Origin: Bacteroidota bacterium
GTDB taxonomy: Bacteria > Bacteroidota > Bacteroidia > AKYH767-A > 2013-40CM-41-45
Length of the DNA: 54,104 nt
Assembly (NCBI GenBank): GCA_026391945.1
Contig: JAPLDA010000102.1
Span: forward strand, 1-54,104
Direction of reading: 5' to 3'
The position numbers and the translations under genes were made by a program. Below the pieces are notes generated by a model that saw nothing but the letters and a program-made list of their open reading frames with translations, did not search any database and had not been told where the DNA came from. Of this stretch, positions 26,671 to 35,300 are shown piece by piece (the stretch's first letter is position 1; the number at the start of each line of letters is the position of its first letter).

Positions 26671-27711
26671 TTATGATTTTGATTTTTTAAGAGCAAGAAT
26701 GGAGAAATCAGTATCCGCTTTCCGGATGGTATTTGAAAGTTTTCCGAGGCCTTCGATTTCCATTTCCACCACATCACCGGGCTGCAGCCATTGTGTTGGG
26801 TAGTTCGGATCATTCAGCAAGCCGGTTCCGTTGAGTTCGAGGAAACAACCGGTGCCAACCGTTCCGGAGCCGATCACATCGCCGGGGAGAATGTCCACTC
26901 CATAAGCACAGCGTTCAATGATCTCCGCAAAAGTCCAGTCCATGTCGGCGAGATTTCCTGAACTCACCTGTTTCCCATTCACAAAACATGTCATCGCCAG
27001 GTTGTACCGGTTGCCGGAGTGATTTTCTTTTGCCGGAACTTTAAAAGGTTCGAGTTCATCCGGCGTCACCAGCCACGGACCGATGACTGTAGAAAAATCT
27101 TTTCCTTTCGCCGGCCCGAGGTTGAGCAGCATTTCTTCCATCTGAAGAGTACGCGCACTCAGGTCGTTCATGATCATATATCCGGCAATGTATTCATCCG
27201 CTTCTGCCGCTTTGATATTTCTTCCTTTTTTACCGATCACCACGGCGGCTTCCAGTTCGAAATCGAGTTTCTGAAAATGATCGGGCATGCATTCGATATC
27301 GCCAGGGCCCTGTATCGCATTGTGATTGGTAAAATAAAAAATCGGGTATTGGTCGAACTCGGTGATCATCTCCACTTTCCTGTTTCTTCTTGCCGCTGCC
27401 ACATGTTGCCTGAATGCATACCCATCGCGGCAGGAGGAAGGGTGGGGAACGGGAGCAAGCAGGTTCACGTTTTTTATATTCCCGGCTTCCATCAGTTGAT
27501 GATGGATTTCGGATTTCGGATTTTGAATTTCCCGGTCAAGCTGTTTGGCAATGCTCATTCCTTCCTCACCGGATTTCAGAAAGTCAGCCATGTTATCAGG
27601 CAGCGGATTTTTTGAAATGAGTTTTGAGTTTTCGGGAAGATTATAAATGACTGAATCAGCAAGAATGCCGAGATGCTCTTTTCCTTTTTCGAGATAACTG
27701 ACAAGTTTCAT
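26671..27711 (-). CDS. Fumarylacetoacetate hydrolase family protein (probable fumarylacetoacetase)
   Basis: A 346-residue FAH-fold protein. The core motifs are present: RDGYAFRQHV, the metal-binding acidic segment DFELEAAVVIGKKGRNI, then YMIMNDLSARTLQ, KGKDFSTVIGPWLVTPDEL, and ILPGDVIGSGTVGTGCFLELNG near the C-terminus. Fumarylacetoacetase splits fumarylacetoacetate into fumarate and acetoacetate, the last step of tyrosine breakdown. Homogentisate dioxygenase is encoded 3.3 kb away on the opposite strand, which supports this substrate over other FAH-family substrates. The -7 box at 27734-27741 and an inverted repeat beside it lie just upstream. Confidence 0.82.
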   Translation of the reverse strand: MKLVSYLEKGKEHLGILADSVIYNLPENSKLISKNPLPDNMADFLKSGEEGMSIAKQLDREIQNPKSEIHHQLMEAGNIKNVNLLAPVPHPSSCRDGYAFRQHVAAARRNRKVEMITEFDQYPIFYFTNHNAIQGPGDIECMPDHFQKLDFELEAAVVIGKKGRNIKAAEADEYIAGYMIMNDLSARTLQMEEMLLNLGPAKGKDFSTVIGPWLVTPDELEPFKVPAKENHSGNRYNLAMTCFVNGKQVSSGNLADMDWTFAEIIERCAYGVDILPGDVIGSGTVGTGCFLELNGTGLLNDPNYPTQWLQPGDVVEMEIEGLGKLSNTIRKADTDFSILALKKSKS

Positions 27712-27733
27712 TTGTTGTAAAGGATGTAAGGCG

Positions 27734-27762
27734 CAAAAATATAAAACGGATCGGATGATCCG
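27734..27762 (-). promoter_or_regulatory. -7 box with adjoining inverted repeat upstream of the FAH-family gene
   Basis: On the minus strand TATTTTTG (27734-27741) matches TAnnTTTG, 22 nt before the ATG. Immediately upstream of it lies a perfect palindrome, CGGATC-GGAT-GATCCG (27747-27762), sitting between the -7 and -33 positions. A dimeric repressor site there could control tyrosine catabolism; this is inference. No -33 TTG is seen. Confidence 0.4.
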
Positions 27763-27811
27763 GATAAAGTTTTCATGGAAAGTTAAAAAACAAAAACACG
27801 CTGCATGGAGA

Positions 27812-27848
27812 AAAAAAAAGAGCTGCGATTTCTCACAGCTCCTTTTCG
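27812..27848 (-). terminator. Rho-independent terminator
   Basis: GAGCTG (27820-27825) pairs with CAGCTC (27836-27841); on the minus strand the stem is followed by nine T. It lies 24 nt beyond the stop of the beta-solenoid gene ending at 27873. Confidence 0.75.
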
Positions 27849-27872
27849 TTTCATGTTCGTTTTAATAATGCG

Positions 27873-30638
27873 TTATTCTTTTCCGATCACCAGTTTCTGC
27901 CGGATGGTTTCTTCCGTATTCGTTGCCGTGATGATGAACATGCTGCCCATCCTGCAAAATTCATGATCAATGCTGAGTTTCAGGTCGCCGAAATTTTCAG
28001 ATGACGTGGTTGCCGACGGAATTATTTTTCCCGTGACATCCTGAACAGTGATTTGATAAGTACTCAAATCGTTGCCTGAGTATTCCAGGTTAACATCTTT
28101 CCCATTGGATGGATTCGGGTAAACGTTGAAGATGCTTTTGTTCTTGTTGAGAATGCTGACCGGGGTGAAACACGTGAAATGCCCGTCGTAATCCGTTTGC
28201 CTGAGCCTGTAATAAGATGTTCCTGCCAGCGGGTTCCTGTCGGTGTATGAATAAGAATGTGTAACCGTTGAATTGCCGGCTCCGTCAACAGTGGCTATGG
28301 CATCGTAATGCACATTGTCTTTGGAACGTTCAACGGTGAAGTAATCGTTGTTGATTTCCGACTGCGTCGTCCAGTTTACATCCACATATTTTCCATTCAG
28401 CCGGGCATCGAAAGCCGACAGTTCAACAGGAAGCGGGTTGCCGCCGCCCGGAGGGTTGCCCAATGCAAAATACGTATGGAAGTTGTTGAAGGTACTCGAC
28501 AGTATGTTTCCGGTTCCGTTGGCTGTTGCCACTCCGCCGAAGTTTTGCCATAAGGCCACACCGTTGTCATGTGCAACAAGCAAGGTGTTTTTATTAGCCA
28601 CGCCGTCATCCAGGTCATAATACATCTGGATTCTTCCGGTGGAGAAATTGGCAACGTTCTGCCTGGTGAACATCACGTAACGCACATTCGATACGTTGGC
28701 AATGGTTCCCGGAAGACCGTATGGAAGTGCTGTTGCAGGCGAATTGATTATTTCAGCACGGTACGTTACGGAAGTTGCATTGCTGTGTTTGATGGTAAGA
28801 ACCACGGGGCGGTACTTGGTACTTTTACCAACAGGGAAGGTTTTCGCTGTGGATGTTAGGGTTGCCCAGGTGTGAACCATCGGCCCGTCGACGTATGAAC
28901 TGGCGCTGCCGATGTTTGCATTGGCGGCACTCTGGCAGGTAAGGATATTGGTATTGGTGGTGAGCAGTTTTCCGTTCACCATCGAGAGAAAGTTACTCAC
29001 ATTCGCCGCTTTGTTCAAAGTAATGTTGCTGGAATTGTTGATGACAAGATTGTAAAACGTCGTCACGCTGATGCCGCCGATAGCCTGTGCACCGCTGGTG
29101 TTGAAGGTCACCGTTCCAAGACGTGCTGTGAAAGTTCCGTTGTTGTAAATGGCATCTGTACCGTTTGCAGTGCCTAACAAGGTCATCTGTTTGGCATCAC
29201 CAACAGTACCGCTGATGGAACGGACGTCAAATGTTTTTCCGATGTCGATGTATAGGCTGAGCAAAATGAAATTCGTTGTGGTGGCCGCTGAGGTAGCTAA
29301 GCTGATGGCGGATGCATTGTTGCCGGTGATTTTGAAATTCGGGTACGTTGCCGTAGCATACGGTTTGAAATTAAATATTTTTCCTGCAGCCGTTGAGGCA
29401 TTTCCATATACGATGGTACCTCCGGTTGTAGTGACGGTTCCGCTGGTTCCGCAAATGGCTGCGTCAATGGTGGCAGCACCGGCGATGTTCGGCGACTGAA
29501 GCGTGATGGTTCCCCCGCTCATCTGGAAAGAACTTCCCGCCACATCGTTGATATAAAACACCTGCCTGTTGGTGCCGGTAGTTCCGTTGTTGAGCAGGAT
29601 TGTTCCTCCTGTCATCTTGAAACTAAAGGGTTCTGTTGTGGATGAGGTTCCATAGGTGATGCCTCCGTAAACAGTGAGCGTACCTGCTGAAACTTCAAGG
29701 TAAGGAACAGGAGCGCCGTTCTGATCGGAGCGTAATCCCTGTAATCCTGCCGTTGTGCCGATTTTTACGTTTCCGCCGTTCACATACAACTGTCCCTGTA
29801 AATACACATTGTCGGCGGCCGAAGCGAACCACATGGTTCCCACCGGAACTTTAAATGTCATGGTGGGCCCGATGGTAAACGTAGCTACCGTCGGGTTGAT
29901 GCTGTAAGTGCCGGCATTGTTGTGAATATAGGTACCGGTGTTTCCGACGAAACTTTTGATTCCGTTTTCGAATGAAACCGTTTGCACATCCAGGGTATTG
30001 GCCTGTGCTGTTTTATTTAATGTAACGGTGTTGAGATCCCATGCGCCCGATCCGTTGATGGTGCTGTTGGTCGCTGTGTTGAAAGTTAAATTGACTACTT
30101 GTCCGAGGTTGACATAAAAGTCAACAATACCGAAGTTGGAAAAATTACTTCCCACATTCACCGTATGAGTACGGGCAACGGTGGTATTGTACCAGAATTT
30201 GGCTCCTGTATTCACCGTGATGTTCCCGGTAACGGTAACAGCGAAATTGGCTGTGGATTTGAATTCAAGAATTCCGGAAGCTCCTTGTCCCACGTTGATG
30301 GTCGCACAATTCACGGCTGACGTGATGAACACCGTATACCCATTCCCGATGTTGGCGATATCGCCGGCAACCGGGAAGGTTCCTGTATTGGTGGCATTTC
30401 CGTAAGTGACGGTCGACCAGGTCGTGTTCACATTCCAGTTTCCTCCGCTGGTTCTTGAATAATAGGTTGTGGCCTGTGCATCGCTGATGAGCAGGATTGC
30501 AAAAATCAAAATGGCAGCAACGCCACCGGTATGCTTCCTGGTACTTCCCAGGACTTTCCCGACGGATTTTTTTGCTGCTTTGATTTGGTTGAGTACTGCA
30601 GTGAATTCAATCATCACCTGAAGTTTTGATTTTTTCAT
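27873..30638 (-). CDS. T9SS-sorted beta-solenoid surface protein between the tyrosine-catabolism genes
   Basis: A 921-residue protein from the chosen start; the frame is open 14 residues further (to 30680), but the internal ATG at 30638 has A-rich upstream bases (TATCTTAAA) and begins MKKSKLQ. An unusually long N-region (about 45 residues, basic) precedes a helix ending LLISDAQA. The mature part opens YYSRTSGGNWNVNTTWSTV, the same G8-like start as the proteins at 9.5-18.1 kb, then a beta-solenoid of about 600 residues. The end carries LPVELSAFDARLNGKYVDV, EINNDYFTVERSKDN, YYRLRQTDYDGHF and a terminal domain starting VYPNPSNGKDVNLEY. It lacks the KLS...FFNLS module of the main cluster. It has its own terminator. 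Confidence 0.8.
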   Translation of the reverse strand: MKKSKLQVMIEFTAVLNQIKAAKKSVGKVLGSTRKHTGGVAAILIFAILLISDAQATTYYSRTSGGNWNVNTTWSTVTYGNATNTGTFPVAGDIANIGNGYTVFITSAVNCATINVGQGASGILEFKSTANFAVTVTGNITVNTGAKFWYNTTVARTHTVNVGSNFSNFGIVDFYVNLGQVVNLTFNTATNSTINGSGAWDLNTVTLNKTAQANTLDVQTVSFENGIKSFVGNTGTYIHNNAGTYSINPTVATFTIGPTMTFKVPVGTMWFASAADNVYLQGQLYVNGGNVKIGTTAGLQGLRSDQNGAPVPYLEVSAGTLTVYGGITYGTSSTTEPFSFKMTGGTILLNNGTTGTNRQVFYINDVAGSSFQMSGGTITLQSPNIAGAATIDAAICGTSGTVTTTGGTIVYGNASTAAGKIFNFKPYATATYPNFKITGNNASAISLATSAATTTNFILLSLYIDIGKTFDVRSISGTVGDAKQMTLLGTANGTDAIYNNGTFTARLGTVTFNTSGAQAIGGISVTTFYNLVINNSSNITLNKAANVSNFLSMVNGKLLTTNTNILTCQSAANANIGSASSYVDGPMVHTWATLTSTAKTFPVGKSTKYRPVVLTIKHSNATSVTYRAEIINSPATALPYGLPGTIANVSNVRYVMFTRQNVANFSTGRIQMYYDLDDGVANKNTLLVAHDNGVALWQNFGGVATANGTGNILSSTFNNFHTYFALGNPPGGGNPLPVELSAFDARLNGKYVDVNWTTQSEINNDYFTVERSKDNVHYDAIATVDGAGNSTVTHSYSYTDRNPLAGTSYYRLRQTDYDGHFTCFTPVSILNKNKSIFNVYPNPSNGKDVNLEYSGNDLSTYQITVQDVTGKIIPSATTSSENFGDLKLSIDHEFCRMGSMFIITATNTEETIRQKLVIGKE

Positions 30639-31039
30639 TTTAAGATATGGTATGTATGAGTGTTCAAATGGAAATCGCATATTATAATCCGAATCAATTT
30701 ATCGAAATTGAAGTCTTAAAGTTTGCCGCACTTCAGTCAGAATCATGCATTGTAAGGTTTCAACCAAAACCTTCCTTTTTTTCAGAAGTTTCTGATTGGG
30801 ATCTTTGAGAAATAAAAAAAATGAAGATTCCTGTTTTGTACGCTGCTGTAATATCATGGCTGAAATTACCCGGTTATTTTCCTTCACCTTTCCCGCTGAG
30901 GATTTTTGGGTGATGCATTACATTATTTCATTCATTTCTATTTATGATGTGACGGAACAAAGGGCTTGTTTCATATTTCCTTTTTCTATGATGAGATTGA
31001 TAATAAATACATAATTTTGACGCTTCAAAAAAACGAACG
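30639..31039. other. Divergent intergenic region before homogentisate dioxygenase
   Basis: This 401-nt gap between diverging genes should contain promoters for both. A -7 box for the plus-strand gene is visible at its right end; none is clear for the minus-strand gene. Short frames here lack any recognisable protein features. Confidence 0.5.
31012..31019 (+). promoter_or_regulatory. Bacteroidota -7 box for hmgA (TAATTTTG)
   Basis: TAATTTTG matches TAnnTTTG exactly and ends 20 nt before the ATG at 31040. No TTG is seen 19-21 nt upstream. Confidence 0.45.
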
Positions 31040-32197
31040 ATGCCTCATTATTTTTCTCTTGGAAACATTCCGCATAAACGTCATACTCAGTTCCGGAAGC
31101 CCGATGGGAACTTATATGCCGAAGAACTTGTTTCCACGCATGGATTTTCAAGTGTGTATTCACTGATCTATCATTGTCATCCGCCGACGATGATCAAAGC
31201 GGTGGGAGAAAGTTATTCGGTGGTTCCGAAAATTGCATTTCAGAAATCGTTGAGGCATGAGAGCTTTGAAGGATTCGACATCAAACCCGCCGATGATTTT
31301 TTAGAAAGCAGGGTCCCCGTGCTGGTGAACAACGACCTTCATATTTCTTTGGCTGCTCCGCGGAAATCACTCACCGGTTATTTTTATAAGAATGCTGATG
31401 CCGATGAAGTGATTTTTGTTCATGAAGGCACCGGGACATTAAAGACCATTTATGGTTCCATCGAATTCGGATATGGCGATTACCTTGTGATCCCGAGAGG
31501 TACCATTTACCAGGTGCAACTAAACACAGCCGATAATCGTCTTCTGATTGTTGAGTCATTCAGCGCGATCGAAACTCCGAAAAGGTACCGGAATCAATAC
31601 GGGCAGTTCGAAGAACATTCTCCGTTCTGCGAACGCGATGTCAGGGTGCCTGCCAATCTTGAAACTCACGATGAAAAAGGAGATTTCAAAGTCATGATTA
31701 AAAAGGAAGGAATGATGTATCCTTATGTATATGCCACCCATCCGTTTGATGCCATCGGTTGGGACGGGAATCATTATGCATGGGCGTTTTCGATTCACGA
31801 TTTCGAACCGCTCACCGGCAGGGTTCATCTCCCGCCGCCTATCCACCAGACTTTTGAAGCACACAATTTTGTGATCTGTTCATTTGTTCCAAGGCTGTAC
31901 GATTATCATCCTGATGCGATACCGGTTCCTTATAACCACAGCAACGTGGATTCTGATGAAGTGCTGTATTATGTGGATGGTGATTTCATGAGCAGGAAAT
32001 CCGTTACGCGGGGAATGATAACTTTGCATCCCGGCGGCATTCCTCATGGCCCGCATCCGGGTACCGTTGAAAAAGGAATCGGGCAAAAAGAAACCAAAGA
32101 ACTCGCCGTCATGATCGATACATTCCGTCCGCTATGCGTTACGGAAGAAGGAGTTAAAATCATGTCGAAGGATTATTATAAGTCATGGCTTGAATAG
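31040..32197 (+). CDS. hmgA: Homogentisate 1,2-dioxygenase
   Basis: An Fe(II) ring-cleavage enzyme turning homogentisate into maleylacetoacetate in tyrosine and phenylalanine degradation. The opening MPHYFSLGNIPHKRHTQF matches bacterial HmgA. The cupin core includes ADEVIFVHEGTGTL and YGDYLVIPRGTIYQV. The iron-site region contains PYNHSNVDSDEVLYYVDGDF and the later HPGGIPHGPHPG, which supply the expected His and Glu ligands. Length (385) fits the shorter bacterial forms. The partner FAH-family gene lies on the other side of a surface-protein gene. Maleylacetoacetate isomerase and 4-hydroxyphenylpyruvate dioxygenase are not in the window. Confidence 0.93.
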   Translation: MPHYFSLGNIPHKRHTQFRKPDGNLYAEELVSTHGFSSVYSLIYHCHPPTMIKAVGESYSVVPKIAFQKSLRHESFEGFDIKPADDFLESRVPVLVNNDLHISLAAPRKSLTGYFYKNADADEVIFVHEGTGTLKTIYGSIEFGYGDYLVIPRGTIYQVQLNTADNRLLIVESFSAIETPKRYRNQYGQFEEHSPFCERDVRVPANLETHDEKGDFKVMIKKEGMMYPYVYATHPFDAIGWDGNHYAWAFSIHDFEPLTGRVHLPPPIHQTFEAHNFVICSFVPRLYDYHPDAIPVPYNHSNVDSDEVLYYVDGDFMSRKSVTRGMITLHPGGIPHGPHPGTVEKGIGQKETKELAVMIDTFRPLCVTEEGVKIMSKDYYKSWLE

Positions 32198-32247
32198 CAG
32201 CCTGTTAACAGAATTGTTTATATCCTCGAATCAATGTGAATTATCTA

Positions 32248-32279
32248 TTTGCAAAATCAATAATAAAATATCATTTTTG
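32248..32279 (+). promoter_or_regulatory. Putative -33/-7 promoter of the 1777-residue T9SS protein
   Basis: TTTG (32248-32251), a 20-nt spacer, then CATTTTTG (32272-32279), one base off TAnnTTTG. It would give a leader of about 45 nt before the ATG at 32330. Confidence 0.45.
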
Positions 32280-32329
32280 GAAATTCTAACTAATCGTAAT
32301 CGTCATAATCTAACCACACCATCCATCCA

Positions 32330-35300
32330 ATGAAAAGAATACTACTTACTCTCATTTCGTTGTTCGCTTTATCATTCAGCTATGCCCAGACAACTGTGTT
32401 TCACGAAGATTTTGAAGTCGTTGACAGTGTCACGTCAAGCGGAAACCCAACCTGGTTCCAGGAATCGCTGGTACAGGTAAGCGGCAGCCATTGTATGCGG
32501 GATACTATTCTCCTTGGTGATACGGCATACCTGACCTCCAATACATTTAGTACCATTGGATTTAACAGCGTTCAGATGGATTTCTGGCACATCTGCAAGA
32601 TATCATTTGCCGACAAAGGAACCATTGAAGTGTCGAATGATAACGGAGTAACGTGGACCCAATTAACAAGTACTCAGTACTTATCCACTTCTGGTTTCTC
32701 AACAAGTAATAATTTCAGTTCATATGCTTATGGACTTTCCTCCTCCGGATGGGATCCATTTAATGATTTATCAATCCCTGATAATACATGGTGGAAGCAT
32801 GAAGTATTTGATTTGTCATTATTAATTCCTAATTCAGCACAGGCTAAGATCAGGTTTGAAATTTTTGATGGCAATTCAAGTGGAGGGGATGGCAATTACG
32901 GATGGGTAATTGATGATATCAATGTCATAGCAGCTCCACATGAGTTAATAGGACCCACTATTGTATGGTCGCCTCCGGTGTTGTCGGGAAATATTTATAG
33001 CCTTGGACCTTTTAGCATTAAAGATACGGTCACTGATGCATCAGGTGTTTCTTCTGCCAATTTATTTTATTCAATTAATGGCGGAGCGTTTACTCAGGTA
33101 GCGATGTCGATATTATCCGGTAGTGTGTGGCAGGGGATTATTCCGACGGTGAACAATGGAGATACTATTTGTTATTACGTTCAGGCTACTGATATCTGGG
33201 GTAATTCATCGGTGTTGCCTTCAGCCGGTACCAATTGCATGTACGTTTCTTCCGGAATTTCATTTCCTTATATCGAAAACTTTGACATCAATACCACTTT
33301 GTGGACTTCATCCAGTACGAGCGGAAGCAGTTGGCAGTTGGGAACGCCAAGTTTCGGTGCAACCAATTCGGCGCATTCGAATCCGAATGCATGGGATATT
33401 GATCTTGCAAGCGGCTATCTCGACAATACGTATACCACCCTTACCTCTCCGGTTTTTAATTTTAATAACATCAACAATCCTATTTTGTCTTTCTGGAGGA
33501 ATCATAATTGTGAGGGTAACTGGGATGGAACACGACTGGAATATACGACGGATGGCGGTTTAACCTGGCAGTTGCTGGGTATTTATAATGACCCGCAGGG
33601 AACCAACTGGTACAATTATACCAACATCAATTCAAATCCGGGTCCGGCGTGGTCTGGTAATTCCAATGGTTGGATTCAGTCAACTTACAGACTTGGATGC
33701 CTTTTCAGTTCTTTCATAAGTGTTCAATTCCGGTTCTTGTTTACATCTGATCCATCAGTTAACCTTGATGGATTCTCTATCGATGATTTTTCCATTACAC
33801 TTGCTTTGCCTCAGGATATTGGTGTAACGGCGATCCTGCAACCAGGCGGATCAGCGCCAGCAGGAACAAACGATTCAGTTCGGGTGATCATCAGAAATTT
33901 TGGAAGTCAGCCGGCAACAGGCTTCCCGGTTAATTATTCAATAAATGGAGGAGCGCCGGTTTCTCAATTTTATGCAGGCACTTTGCAGCCTTGTGGCGCC
34001 GGAGATACCATTTCATTTACAGCATTGTATTCAGTACCTGCCGGAGCATATTCCATTTGCGCGTTTACATCGATGACCGGTGACGGCAATGCATCCAATG
34101 ATTCAACGTGTAAAAGTTCTCAGGGTATACCGTTGGTTACTTTGTCTTATAATGATGATTTCGAAACCCCTCCTTCATTATGGTACGACAGTTCTGCCGC
34201 AGGTACAAGTTGGGAGCTCGGTACTCCGAATTTTGGCGTGACTAATTCAGCTCATACTCCAGTAAATGCATGGGATATTAACTTAAATTCTGCTTATGGA
34301 AATAATGCGAGGGCAATATTGACTTCTCCGATTTTTAATTTTAACAATGTCATAAATCCTGTCTTGTCTTTCTGGAGGAATCACTATTGCGAAGGCAATT
34401 GGGATGGAACAAAACTTGAATATACGACGGATGGCGGTTTAACCTGGCAGTTACTTGGTGTTTATAATGACCCACAGGGAATGAACTGGTACAATTATGC
34501 AAATATTAATTCTAATCCGGGTCCTGCATGGTCTAATAATTCCAATGGTTGGATTCAATCAAGCTACAGACTCGGCTGCCTCTTTAGTTCTTTCGGAAAT
34601 GTTCAGTTCCGGTTTGTGTTTACTTCTGATGGAAGTGTCACATATGATGGATTTACTATTGATGATTTTTCTATTACACTTGCATCCCCGCAGGATATCG
34701 GTGTAACAGCTTTTTTACAACCCGCTGCGACAGCTTTGGCCGGAGCATCCAATTCGGTTCAGGTTATTATCGCGAATTTCGGAAGTCAGCCTGCAACAGG
34801 TTTCACCGTTAATTATTCAGTAAACGGCGGTGCTCCTGTTTCGCAATTATATTCAGGTACCTTGCAGCCTTGCGATATCGATACAGTTTTGTTTACAGCC
34901 CCTTACTTTGTCCCGACAGGAACGTATTCAATTTGTGCTTTCACAACTCTGGCAGGTGATGGTAATACATCTAATGATTCTATCTGTAAAAATTTTCAGG
35001 GTATACCTTTGATCACTTTACCATACACTGATAATTTTGAAACCCCTCCTTCGCTATGGTACGATAGTTCTGCCGCCGGTACAAACTGGGAATTAGGTAT
35101 TCCGAATTTTGGAGCAACGAATTCTGCCCATTCTCCGGTAAGTGCATGGGATATTAACCTGAATGCTGGGTATGGAAACAATGCGAGATCAGTATTGACA
35201 TCACCGTTTTTTGATTTCACTTCTCAGGTGAATGCCAAACTTTCATTCTGGATGAACAGGAACATCAGTACCGGCGATGGCGCCTGGATTGAATATTCCA

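Noticed and set aside
30796-31014. 72-codon plus-strand frame before hmgA
   Set aside because: It occupies the promoter region and ends at the -7 box; composition is not protein-like.
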